This document shows positions 53,390 to 64,000 of a stretch of 64,000 bases of DNA, one piece after another. Positions within the stretch are counted from its first letter, which is position 1; the number at the start of each line of letters is the position of its first letter. Origin of the DNA: Rotaria socialis (taxonomy: Eukaryota > Rotifera > Eurotatoria > Philodinida > Philodinidae); the NCBI GenBank assembly GCA_905331475.1, contig CAJNYU010000026.1, positions 62,001 through 126,000 on the forward strand. The letters are read 5' to 3'. The translations under genes and the position numbers were made by a program. The notes beneath the pieces are model-generated. The model ran no database searches, was not told where the DNA came from, and was given only the letters and a program-made list of their open reading frames with translations.

Positions 53390-54336
53390 CTTCTTAAAGA
53401 GAAATATATGACATGAAAGTCATTAAAAAAAAATTCAATAGGTCTTTTTAAAATAAAATAAACTCGAATTCATTATATCGATAATTTTTCATTTTAATTT
53501 ATTAAATTATAAGAGTAAATTTTACTCTAACTCCCTGCTGCCGATACTTGTTTTTATCTAAAAGAAATTTCTACGAAAGACATAGTATTATTTTCTCTAC
53601 GTAAACTTGAATTTGTCGTAAACAAATGATAGATAAAGATAATCTCTCTTCCAATAAGAGGAAATTATTCTTACGTTGAAAATTTGTGTATACAATTAAA
53701 GAAAAACACAAAAAACCTTGGCACGGTCAATGATGGCAATTAATTGTTGTATACAACAATGTTATGTTATTTTTCTTGTTGTTATTGATTTTCGATCGTT
53801 CACCTTAACTCAGTACTTATTTTACTACGACGAAATTAATCTTGTCTCTCATTTTACTATTATCATCAACAATGTCAATAAGATATAAAACACAACGACC
53901 TTTTTATTCAAAGACAGTGTTAGAACACGTCTCTCTATTGCGAAATTAAATGAACACGTATAGATATAAAAGAAAAAATAAACGAAATCACAAGGTTAAC
54001 GGAAATAAGACATCCCATGTCGTCTAATGAACAGCTCTAGACGTGTATAATAAACTTCGATAATATTCAATATGAATTTACTATTAAAAGTCAAGGTTAA
54101 GATTTATTTCTAATTTCGACAAATGTTTCTCATTGTATTGTGAATATACATACAAAGCGACATTCTTTCACGTAGATATTTAATCCTAATAAGAAAGAGA
54201 GAAAAAGACAGAGAGACAAGAGCTCGACTTGTCGACATATAAACGCTGTCTATAACCGCGATTAAATCGGCATTTTATATTCTATTAGTCTCTATCCGAT
54301 TTTTTTCAATCAATACGAAGGAATCTTTACGCAAAT
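53390..54336. other. Intergenic region, no gene seen
   Basis: AT-rich spacer of 947 bp. AATAAA near 53455 may end the Kunitz gene. No other feature found. Confidence 0.6.
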
Positions 54337-56986
54337 ATGCGTAGTAGTTTAATAATCCTGTTATGTCTAGTTATTGTTATGGTCAATGCAGCAAGTACAA
54401 CGACCACTCGTCGTCGTCGTGTAGCAAACGCCACACGACCCAGTACAACTAAGGCATCGGTACCAAAATCGGTCTACGCTTATTTACGTTCCGTACGTGG
54501 GAAAAATTCTTGTGCTCAAGGATCATGTCCGTTTTGGGAACGACATGGACGCTCATTCGCCGCACTTCGATGTTATGCACAACAATATCGCGAGTGTACA
54601 TGTCTTCATCGCATGTGTTTTAGTTCGTGTATGTTTACGCGTCAAGTTTGTAATCAAGAAATGGTTGCATGTTTACGACAAATTTGTCCACGGTGCATGC
54701 CAGCATCAGCATCGGCTATGTGTGCTGTCTATGATTCAATGGCTGAACGAGTAGCTGAAGCACTTTCAGTCTTTGCTTGTTATCCATGCTGTCCAATAAT
54801 TAACTCAGGAACAAACAACAATACAAGTAATTTTATATTTAGTTCACGTTTTCCTAAACAGTCTGTTTTTCTCTATTGAAGATATAAATTCTATCATAAT
54901 TACAACGAATAGTGAGTGCTGGTTATTTTTTTTTTTTTTCGAGTATTCAGAATTCAGAGAAGATTTTTATTTTCTTGATGAATAATAGCAGTACCTGCAG
55001 CTTCAACAGCATTGCCGTTCAATGGATTCAATGGTTAGTAAATAAAAATTAGTTTTTCTTTAGAAATTCACTTTTACATTTTTGATTTTATTTTTCAGGT
55101 ATGTAACATGATTAATTTGTGATATAAGTGTACATATCAAATATTCATTTCTAATATGGAATAGGTCAAATGGTGACCGACCCATCTGGTTTAAATAATT
55201 TTGATGACGGTTAGCTAAATTGCATTATTTTGTTGAGAAAAACTATATTTTTATTTCAAAAAGGTGAAAATTTTGGCAATGAAGATCCATCTGGTACAGG
55301 TGAAGGTGGTGACAGTTTTATATTCACTTTTTTCCTTTTAAAATTTAGATAAATTCTCTACTTTCAGAGATTAATTCAGGCATGAATTCAAATATTAGTA
55401 AGTATATTTTAACATTTGCTTAAATAAGTCTTTGTTTAATTTTCTTCTAGACTATTTCCCAGGGAACAACGGAAATAACGGAGGTAAATATTCGAAGTCA
55501 TTTTTCATCATAAAGATAGAATAATTTTTTGTGATATTTGAACATAAAATGAAATTTACATAAATTGAAATTTTTAGTCTCGAATACTGGAAATGCTGCG
55601 TCAAATGGAAACTTTAATAACTTTCCTGGTAACAATGGTGGTTCGAATGGAAACTCAAACGGTTTCCCTGCTAATAATGGCGGTTCAAATGGAAATTTCA
55701 ATAACTTTCCTGGTAACAACGGTGGCTTGAATGGAAACTTTAACAACTTCCCAGTTAATAATGGTGGTTCAAATGGAAATTTCAATAACTTCCCAGGTAA
55801 CAATGGTGGTTCGAATGGAAATTCAAACGGTTTCCCTGCTAATAATGGCGGTTCAAATGGAAACTTAAATGGCTTCCCAGCTAACAATGGTGGATTGAAT
55901 GGAAACTTTAAAAAATTCCCAGCTAAAAATGGAGGTTCAAATGGAAAATTCAAAAAATTACCAAGTAACAATGGAGTATAGAATGGAAATTTTAAAACTT
56001 TCCCATATAAAAATGNAATGGCGGCTTGAATGGAAATTTTAACAGTTTCCCTGTTAATAATGGCGGTTCAAATGGAAACTTAAATGGCTTCCCAGCTAAC
56101 AATGGTGGTTTGAATGGAAACTTTAACGGCTTCCCAGCTAACAATGGTGCTTCAAATGGAAACTTGAATACTTTACCAAGTAACAACGGTGGCTCGAATG
56201 GAAACTTTAACGGTTTCCCATCTAACAATGATGTTTCAAATGGAAATTTGAATACCTTCCCATCTAACAATGGTGTTTCCAATGGAAATTTAAATTCTCT
56301 ACCCAGTAACAATGGTGCTTCGAATGGAAACTTGAATTCTTTACCAAGTAACAACGGTGGCTCGAATGGAAACTTTAACGGTTTCCCATCGAACAATGAT
56401 GTTTCAAATGGAAATTTGAATACCTTCCCATCTAACAATGGTGCTTCTAACGGAAACTTGAATTCTCTACCTAGCAACAATGGTGCTTCGAATGGAAACT
56501 TGAATTCTTTACTAACTAACAATGGTGCTGCTAATGGAATAGTTAACAGCAATTCAAACAGCAATGGTAACAGCAACTCAAATGCCAATAGTAATGCTGC
56601 TTCGACTGGAAATGGAAACCATGCTACAAACTGCATTGGTAATGCAGTTGTCGGAATCTGTATGAATTGAATTTCTTTGAACAATAATTCAATCGATTTT
56701 TATAGGCGACACAATTAGCAGTTACCCTGGTGCTGTGTTTCCAGGTACTGATCTCTTCTTCAACAACAACCTTCCTAGCCGTAATCAACAAACTGTTAAA
56801 CAACGAGTGCGACAAACTCTACGTACAACAAAACGCCAGCCAACAGCTACTCGTCGAACACCAGCTACTGAACGTCCAAGCAATCAAGCAAATGCTACTG
56901 TTCGAGCTAATAAAGTCAATAGTGGCGTTCGTAAACCGGTGCAAACTCAAAAGAAACCTCAAACAAATAATCTTATCAAAAGTTAA
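54337..56986 (+). CDS. Secreted Cys-rich protein with Asn/Gly-rich repeat tail
   Basis: Exons 54337..54826, 54989..55033, 55165..55209, 55264..55308, 55368..55397, 55451..55483, 55578..56659 (disturbed, see below) and 56706..56986. A signal peptide (SLIILLCLVIVMVNA) precedes a Thr/Arg linker and a domain with about 17 Cys whose spacing (CLHRMCFSSC..VCNQEMVACLRQIC) recalls group XII phospholipase A2 (HDRCYETC..DCDEEFQYCLSKIC), with the catalytic Asp not kept; this resemblance is tentative. Then come five small phase-1 exons of 30-45 bp and about 20 copies of a 15-residue unit like NGNFNGFPANNGGS. The end is basic and Gln/Thr-rich. The repeat exon contains an in-frame TAG at 55979 and a frame change at an ambiguous base (56015), which may be a repeat-assembly error. 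The repeat tail suggests an extracellular or secreted structural material. Confidence 0.65.
55578..56590 (+). repeat. Asn/Gly-rich coding tandem repeat (about 45-bp unit)
   Basis: About twenty tandem units encode N-G-N-[FL]-N-x-[FL]-P-x-N-N-G-x-S. Units form higher-order subtypes (FNNFP, LNSLP, SNGFP, LNTFP) that recur in blocks, for example 56161-56320 against 56341-56470, showing recent segmental duplication. One N occurs at 56015. Confidence 0.9.
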
Positions 56987-57901
56987 CTTTGAATTTTACA
57001 TGCATTCACATGTCTTTATTTTTATTCTTTTTTTTTCTTGAATAAAAGAATTTTTATCAAATTAATTATAAGTAGTTTTACAATTCGTTCGTTTTCTACA
57101 GGAATCAGTTCTTTTTTTTTCGTTATACCAATACACAGGTTCATGCACAAACACTCTTCTAATACAGACGCATTGAAGCGTTAAGGCAGTAATGTATATA
57201 CACATGATTTCACACGTCATCCTCCTTTCTGATGTATCTCTTTCGGATTTTTTTCATTTTTCTAACCTTGCATTTGTTTATTTCGTATCAGTGTAGGATA
57301 CGTAGCTGCCGATGCATTGACTAAGCATACTTGCTCATGTATAGGCATGTTGTTTCACTGTTCGTGATATATGAAAACGTCGAAGTCATGGTTGTATTTA
57401 TGAGTGTACCATTTGGCAGTCGGCAAATATCATCATCGTCATTGTGGTGCTTGCTGGCGTGTGACGCGTCCTCTTCTCTCCTATTTTAGGCATTGTATGC
57501 GACGCTGTCTATTTTTCTTCTCCTCTCTCTGTAGTACCTTTTTTACGAGTTGCCCATACACGATACATAGATGCACGCCAGAGCATAAGCTTACATTCAA
57601 TCGGGCAGCAAAGAGAGAAACGGAGACCGCAAAGGAGGTGTAGAGGACGATAGAGAGAAGAAAAGATGGCAAAAAATTAACACATCCTCATCGAAGCACA
57701 TCAAGGTAGAAGAGGCGTTCTTTTGTATTTCTCTTTTTTTCTTCTATTCTCTTTCTTTTTTGCATCTTGAGTCCAGTTGTTGTTTGTTATTGACGATCAG
57801 TATAATCATTGAGGTCTTCTTTCTTTTTTTGAATATTGTTTATGTAAAATTTTCAGCTGTTTTCTAGAAAAATAATTTAAACCGCCTGCTGAACTACCGC
57901 C
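56987..57901. other. Intergenic region, no gene seen
   Basis: AATAAA near 57042 ends the preceding gene. The region is less AT-rich than average around 57350-57650 and may hold the promoter of the following gene. The frames at 57404-57672 overlap on both strands and show no motif. Confidence 0.5.
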
Positions 57902-58469
57902 ATGTTGCAACCTTCAGACAAATTTACAGGATCACGAGCAGGTGAGACAAATTGATTTAATCTGTGTTTCTAGATCTTCTTAAAATTATATTTATTTTCT
58001 TCTCCATAGCTTATGTGCCTAGTGCCAGAAGTGCACGTGGTGTTTACCGAGCATCTTATGCTCGACCATCTTATGCTCGACCATCACGGCCTGGTTATGG
58101 TTATCGACCAAGATTACCACCACCAGTAGTACCAGCTGGACGAGCACCAGGAGGTGCTGGTCTTCTTGCTGCTATTCTTGGACCTATTGGTGGTCTTACC
58201 GGATGTTTATGCTGTTTGAATACAATCGGTATTTGGGGTCTTTTCATCACAGCTATTCCATTGACTGTCTTTATCAGTAAGTGACTTTGTTCTTGTTAAC
58301 TTCTATTCGTTTGTCATCTATTTGTACTTGCTATTTTCAAGGCAAATGGTTAAGTGCTTTTAAAAGTCGAAATAACTTAAACGGTGCCGGCGAACTTCTT
58401 GCTCCTCAATTTCTTCTTCTAGTATTGCTCGTATGTTCGTTCTTATTCACGTTCATGCGTCGCTCATAA
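57902..58469 (+). CDS. Two-helix membrane protein, RNASEK-like (copy 1)
   Basis: Exons 57902..57941, 58010..58276 and 58342..58469 give 144 aa. An N-terminal Arg/Tyr/Pro-rich segment (YARPSYARPSRPGYGYRP) is followed by two hydrophobic helices: GPIGGLTGCLCCLNTIGIWGLF and, after a polar loop, LLAPQFLLLVLLVCSFLF ending FMRRS. The pattern GP..xxC......WG followed by a loop and second helix with basic tail resembles ribonuclease kappa, a V-ATPase-associated membrane protein, and is shared with the next gene. Similarity is weak, so the family call is tentative. Several AATAAA motifs follow at 58465-58490. Confidence 0.6.
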
Positions 58470-59847
58470 ATAAACAAACAAACAAAATAAATAAACCAAC
58501 GGCCAATTTGGTCACTTTTATATTTATGATGTTATCTACATCATTATATTCACTCTCTCACACACAAACACACAAACACACACATACACATATATAAGCA
58601 CACAATAAATGGTTTTATTTTTTTTGTTCATAAACATTTTTCTCTTCTTTCGCAACACAACGAATTTTTCTTATTTTTTTTCATTTGATATTTTGTAATC
58701 TGCGCGCGCTTGAACTTCTCTTTTGAGGCAGCAAAAAACATGATGACGACGATAACAATGACGACGACGACGGCGACAAAACACCATCTTTATAATATCA
58801 AAAATTCATGTCTTTCGATAGCAAGCGTGGCGATGTTCAGTGTTTCTTTTCTTTTTATTTATCTATTTTTTTGTTTCTTTTTTTATTCTCAAATCACCAG
58901 AAATATTCAAATAAAACTCAGACGTCATTTATTGTGTGAAACAAATATAAACGTCATAGAATCTGAATCATCATTAATCATTAACTCATCATCGCAATCA
59001 ACAAAATGACCTTGAATTAGCACACGGGGAGAAGAAAAAAGAAAAGTAACTTCTCTCTTTAAACGAGATTAAAAAATTCAAATGTATTTAAGTGAAAATC
59101 TGCTGTCGATTTCATATGTGCTTTTAGTTTAATTTTTTTTTCTGTATTCTTCCTTTCTTTTTGGCATCATCAATGTTATTCATATCGTTTTGTCATGCAT
59201 GGTTTCCGCACAATATTCCTATATTTCTTTAGGTTTGTATCAATTTGTCTGTCAGTAGAGTTTCTTTTTTCTTTTTTTTCTCTGTCACTTTTTTTGGGGT
59301 TGTTAGTTATCTATGTTCATGGTTGATTGCGCACACTAACGAAAAAAAAAAAGTTTCATACCGACTTTTTTTTCGTCGCTTCGAAAGCATTCATTAAGGT
59401 AGAGCTCCCCATGTAATATCACCTTCAGTCGAATGATATGCCTGACATAAGAAAAAAATCAAGAGAGCGACGGAGGGAGAGAGAGAGAGATAGTGCGCGA
59501 GAAAAACCTGTATTGCCCACGTCTAGATGAATATATTCAGAGAGTGAGAGAGAAAGTATGAAGGTTTTTCTTCTTCGTTAAGGTAGGGAGATAGCATGAA
59601 AACAAGCTTATTTACTTTTTTTGTACGCAGTCTCTCTTTTTTCTCCTCTCTCTTCCCCTTTTTCATCGATCTTCGTTTACGCGTTACCGAGAGAGCTAGA
59701 AATGCAAAAACAGGGAGAAGAAGAAGATAAGCAAATCTGATCTTTTCAAACGAATAATATTGTTGAAATAATTATTGTTTGTAAATATGTTTTCTTTTCT
59801 TACTTTATTTGTAGACAAACGGGTGTGCGTAAGCTAAACACTCAATA
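58470..59847. other. Spacer between the tandem paralogues
   Basis: Contains a CA-rich microsatellite at 58551-58607, GA-rich tracts around 59470-59560 and a pyrimidine tract at 59625-59665. The frame at 58710-59009 is low-complexity. A tttgtag acceptor ends at 59815, 32 bases before the next ATG. Confidence 0.55.
58551..58607. repeat. CA-rich imperfect microsatellite
   Basis: Repeated CACACA blocks with AA and TA interruptions. Confidence 0.8.
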
Positions 59848-60169
59848 ATGGTCAATCCTCTAGCCGCTGCGCTCGGTCCAGTAGGTGGTCTTGCAGCATG
59901 TGCCTGCTGTTTACTTCTTGCTGCTATTTGGGGTCTTTTCGCTACGACGATTGCCCTGGCCGCTATTACAAGTAACTATTGTTTATGCTTTCATTTGTAA
60001 ATTATATTTCTTGTGATTTTGTTTTTTAGAACAATGGGTAGATGCAGTAAAACAAGCTAACAGTGTGAGTGGTGCTGCAGAAATGATTTACAGTCATTAT
60101 CTTCTCGTTGGAATTTTATGCTTATATGGCTATTTTGGACTTCGGCGAGCACTTCGCTCTGCTAACTAA
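59848..60169 (+). CDS. Two-helix membrane protein, RNASEK-like (copy 2)
   Basis: Exons 59848..59971 and 60030..60169 give 87 aa, close to RNASEK's 98. Helix 1 is ALGPVGGLAACACCLLLAAI, followed by WGLF and a second hydrophobic run, then a loop KQWVDAVKQANSVSGAAEM, helix 2 YLLVGILCLYGYFG and a basic tail LRRALRSAN. The intron interrupts the same place (phase 1 after the IT/IS residue before K-x-W) as in the upstream gene, and both share GP-GGL-x-x-C-x-CC...IWGLF...G-A-x-E. They are therefore tandem duplicates, copy 1 having gained an N-terminal extension. A V-ATPase role follows only if the RNASEK match is right. Confidence 0.65.
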
Positions 60170-63100
60170 ACCATTTACTATATATAATTTTGAAAAGCGA
60201 ATACAAATGATATCGATCAATAACACCAACACCTTTGTTTTTAAAGAAGAAGACCATCATAAAACACTACGATTATAAACAATAAATATGCTTAAAATAT
60301 GATGATGATGATGATGACGACGTGCTTCATTTTTCTTTTGAATTTTTTTTCTTCGCATGTTTTTTTCTTTCTACATTTCATTCAAAGCCCGTTGTGTAAA
60401 AACAATATCAATATATTTAATTATAACATCAACATATTTTTTCCTTTTTAATACAAAAAAAAAACAAACAAAAAAAACGTTTTTCTATTCATGAAGATCG
60501 CATCGATGGACACATTCTTTCATAAATAGAACGGTTTTTCTCATCATAAACCACAAGTCTATAAATGCAGTGCATAGAATAGTAAAATAATATCCTACAA
60601 AAAAAACAAACGAATGATGAACATTTGAAAAGCATACAATTAATGTCACCATTAGAAATAAATGTTTACTATTTATTTTTCGATGTGCTCTGATTGCATA
60701 CAGTTGAAAACCACAATAATAGTAGGGTCATTCGTGTAGGTGTAAACTGCATTCTCTCAATGTAATCTCAATATTGCACAGATAAAAAATATATTTGTGG
60801 AATAAGTTACCCGAAAAAACAAATTCCGCGAAAACGAACAGTACGCAATCAAGGTTTTTTAGGAAAATATTCATTCAAAAAACGAAATATAGATAATAAA
60901 GAGCTATTGAAACAGTTCATTTTCATTCGTGATTGTTAACTTTAGAGAGAAATTGAGTTTTTGTTTTATCGAAATTTTATTAATAAATTTTCGCTTTAAG
61001 CTACGCTCGTTATCCTATATACTTCATCTTCAAAGCCATCGGCATCTAGTATAAGTTCTTTTTCGCTAATCTTTTAAATATTTTCCTTTTGTTACAGTGT
61101 ATAAAAGTAGCTGTGATTATTTTCAAATGTTTGTCAACAATCATATTATCACAATAACAAGTTTTGTGTTAAAAGACAAAACACGGGATGCTTTAACTGG
61201 TTATTCGACATGACGTTTCTGCTTTTTTTTTTCTTCAATATTTTAGATCAAAAGTTATTCATTCAAACAAGCCAATTTTGAGTCTTTCGATAGATTAAGT
61301 AAATATAGATTGGAGAACGAATTGAAAAGAGGCGAGCATATTGAGAGTCATTTTGAATATTTGTCATCAAAAGGATGATCGCGTGCGTTCACTTTTATTT
61401 GTTAATTACAGCCTCTGCTTTCTAATGTATTTGTACATTATGACGTGGTGATTTTTCTTCTTTTCACGATGTTTTTTGAAGGTTATTGCTTGGGGCAGAC
61501 ACGCATTCGATTCAACAAGAAGTATACATCTGTATCGATGACCACACCCTTTATGCTTAATGCTACTCGTCACCTCACTGCCATTCATTTACTCCGAATC
61601 ATAAAGCTATCTTTCATACCTATATATATAAACTCATCACTTGTAAAAGTCATTAGATGAGACGAATTAAGTGTATGTGTGTATATATATATATATGAGT
61701 GGATTAATAGATACAAGTAGCCATATCTAGATCGTTTTACATGGCCAGCATGATAATCGCGTGCGAACTGACAAGTAGCTAAGATAGATGAAGTTCATTT
61801 TAGATATAGAATTTTCATATGTCAAGAAGTTTTTTTTCTATAGCAGTAAAAGTATTTTGTTTTTTATTGAAATCATTAACTAGATTAAGAGGAGAAGAAG
61901 AAGAAGAAGAAGAGAAAAAAGTAATCGATGCCGAATAGATTCTGTACAATGAAAACAGAATTGGTGTGAAAAACATGCGTGTTAATATCAATCTCTAAGG
62001 AATGGTATACATGTGTAGCCAAAATCGATTACTAATAGTGATGATCAATGAGAGGAAAAAATGTCGTATTGTTTCTATGAACTTGTCATTGGGGAACAAC
62101 GAAGAATGATCGAACTAATTACCAGACTGCTCATTCGTCTGGCTAACGTATTTGTCAAGTCATACTTCAACCGGACAATATCCCTTTACACTCAGGTGTT
62201 CAATCTCTCGTGAATGATCATCAGTTTTTTCTCCCTCTCTCTCTCTCTCTCTGGCTCGCTTCTCTTCAATTGATTGGTTGATTAAAAGAATATTGGTACG
62301 ACCAGAACAAGCGAGAGAACGAATGAGTCTATATAATTTTCAAGATCAAATGTTTAAAAAAAGAAAGAACGAGAGAAGAGAGCAGATGAACAAATTTTTG
62401 GCGCTTGATTGAGTTGTTCATTCAGTCGGCGTCCTGTACGCATTTTCAAGTCTCTCGAATTATCCATTATCTCGATAATACAGGCGGGCCTTTTCTTTGG
62501 TACCGATACTTGACAACATTTATACACATTGTCGGAACAACCTTCATCATTCGATGCTGCAAGCAAACTTATATGTATACACCTTGTATAAAAACAACAA
62601 TTATTGAACATAGGTGAACGTGCTGTTGTTTTACAACGCAAATTTTTAGTTTTTATGAACCAGATAATCTTTTGATTTATTTTATCCGTACGTTTTCTGT
62701 CATTTTTTCTTCTCTCTCGTCGATTGTGCACACCGTCTGCTTGCATATCCCATATAAATCACGTTCTATGACATTAAATTAACAGGCATCATATGGCTCT
62801 ATTTGCCTTTGCTTGTTTAAAGAATCAGGTTTCCCTGTGTCCTACACCGTTCAAATCATTGATAAATAAACATATGTTTTCTCTTATTATTATTTTACTA
62901 TTTTAATCGAATTGAATTATAAATATTATTCTTTCTGTTTTTGAGTATAAGACTTCTTCTCCATTCAAGTTTTAATGATATGAAATCTATATTTCTTTTT
63001 TGATGAGATTTTTTTTTCTTCTTCTGATTCCGTTGAACAATATCTAAATTGACATTATTCTTCTATCGCTGATTAAAGTGCTCTTTGAACTACTTGAATA

Positions 63101-64000
63101 GTTTGTATGTCACTTAAAAATTTCTTAAGTTGAATATGCATTCGTTTTTTTTCCTTCGTCTTCTATTGATATATAATTGTTTTAATCCGTATATTGTATA
63201 TGAGAATGTCTAAACAAATCAATGAACGAACGTACATACTCGGAAATCGATTGATGGAATAAAAAGCTCTTTTAATCGATCGATAGTGTTGATAGATGAT
63301 TGTCTCAAGGTTTTGACTTCGTCTATAGTTAATAGCTTGCTATTTTTTTCTTCGTCTCCTCCTTCGCTCTTTATCTTGTTGAAAGATAAGGTTTACATGG
63401 TAGATGATGAACATATTTTATGTTGATAGGCAGCGTTTGTTGGTAAGTTAGCATGAATGAGAAAAACAAAAAAATAAGAACTCCACACCACAGGAGTATA
63501 CTCCATTTGCATATGAACAGCGCGTGTGACAATAGCAATAAGACGGGCCACACACACTTACTCAATTTGAGCGAAGAAGGAGAGAAGAAAAGCTGTTAAA
63601 ATCCGAAACGAAAATATGAATAAATATTCATGTGTGAAGAAGAGACATAGACAGGATAAGACGATAAAGTGACAAGAGTTGACAAACACGTGTCTCACTA
63701 TTGAAATGTTAGAGTTTTTTTTCTTATAGAAAAAAATGAGATCCTATTATAGAGGCACACAGATAATTATGTATGATTCCAAATTATCATTTAATATACT
63801 AGCATTAGTTAATTTAAGTTGTTCTCAAAGAAACTCAACACCTATTTCAATCGTAAGAAAAATAGAATAAGTTGAAGTGTGACCTTTCATTAACTAATTT
63901 TTATTTCTAAATATAATGAAGCTCAGAGGTAAGTGATGTCTTTCATGACAAGGCCAGTTAAATTTCATTGATTCAGCAAATATGTTTTTACGCTTAAAAT
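60170..64000. other. Terminal region, no gene recognised
   Basis: AATAAA near 60280 ends copy 2, followed by a GATGAT run at 60300-60320. Further contents are a TATATA run (61683-61698), an AGA run (61893-61915) and a TC microsatellite (62231-62252). The minus-strand frame 62354-62746 overlaps a plus-strand frame and looks unconserved. A gene beginning beyond the right edge may have its promoter here. Confidence 0.5.
62231..62252. repeat. TC microsatellite
   Basis: About eleven TC units following a short CCCTC lead. Confidence 0.85.

Noticed and set aside
55498-56684. Minus-strand frames rich in KFPFEPPLL
   Set aside because: Antisense shadow of the Asn/Gly-rich tandem repeat.
62354-62746. 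130-codon minus-strand frame
   Set aside because: No recognisable domain, overlaps another frame and has a basic/low-complexity N-terminus.

Overview
The window reads as nuclear DNA of a small AT-rich metazoan, most likely a bdelloid rotifer. Its genes are split by many 45-70 bp GT-AG introns. The conserved proteins are animal-type (CLIC, Nup214, ARPC1, SPCA Ca2+-ATPase, TBC1D13, SMYD5). Several genes have a 3' splice acceptor directly before the ATG, as expected with spliced-leader trans-splicing, and a nuclease-kinase gene of a kind often tied to horizontal transfer is present. The taxon is inferred from these traits; no rRNA or mitochondrial marker is present. No rRNA or tRNA gene was recognised.

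Layout. 1-34.9 kb is housekeeping DNA: the 3' end of an unidentified gene (2-220), CLIC (2180-3081), NUP214 (3376-17045; its 6.3-kb intron 6 carries an antisense, intronless leucine-rich-repeat gene), ARPC1 (18438-20399), a secretory-pathway Ca2+/Mn2+ ATPase (22310-26849), a minus-strand GPI-anchored immunoglobulin protein (27154-29441), and the divergent TBC1D13 (29825-32275) followed by SMYD5 (32810-34891). Their exons join in phase throughout, and the deduced lengths of ARPC1, SPCA, TBC1D13 and SMYD5 are within a few percent of the human proteins.

34.9-52 kb is accessory: a membrane-protein gene remnant split by a 712-bp insertion between 51-bp direct repeats, very AT-rich and repeat-rich DNA, a 763-bp inverted-repeat element, an apparently intact PD-(D/E)XK nuclease plus protein kinase fusion gene (41245-43548), a 100-N assembly gap (47545-47644) and a decayed Tc1/mariner transposon.

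52-60.2 kb is a run of small plus-strand genes, the first three secreted: a neuropeptide-like precursor, a Kunitz domain protein lacking one disulfide, a Cys-rich protein with a long Asn/Gly repeat tail, and two tandem two-helix membrane proteins resembling RNASEK. The last 3.8 kb is apparently non-coding with microsatellites.

The housekeeping genes serve unrelated cell functions (nuclear pore, actin nucleation, Golgi ion transport, Rab regulation, lysine methylation). Proximity matters in two places: CLIC and NUP214 lie only 294 bp apart with a polyadenylation signal followed by a pyrimidine tract and acceptor (candidate operon), and the Ig gene and TBC1D13 share a 383-bp divergent promoter region. 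The best candidates for something new are the nuclease-kinase gene, the neuropeptide-like precursor and several undescribed-looking inverted-repeat elements.
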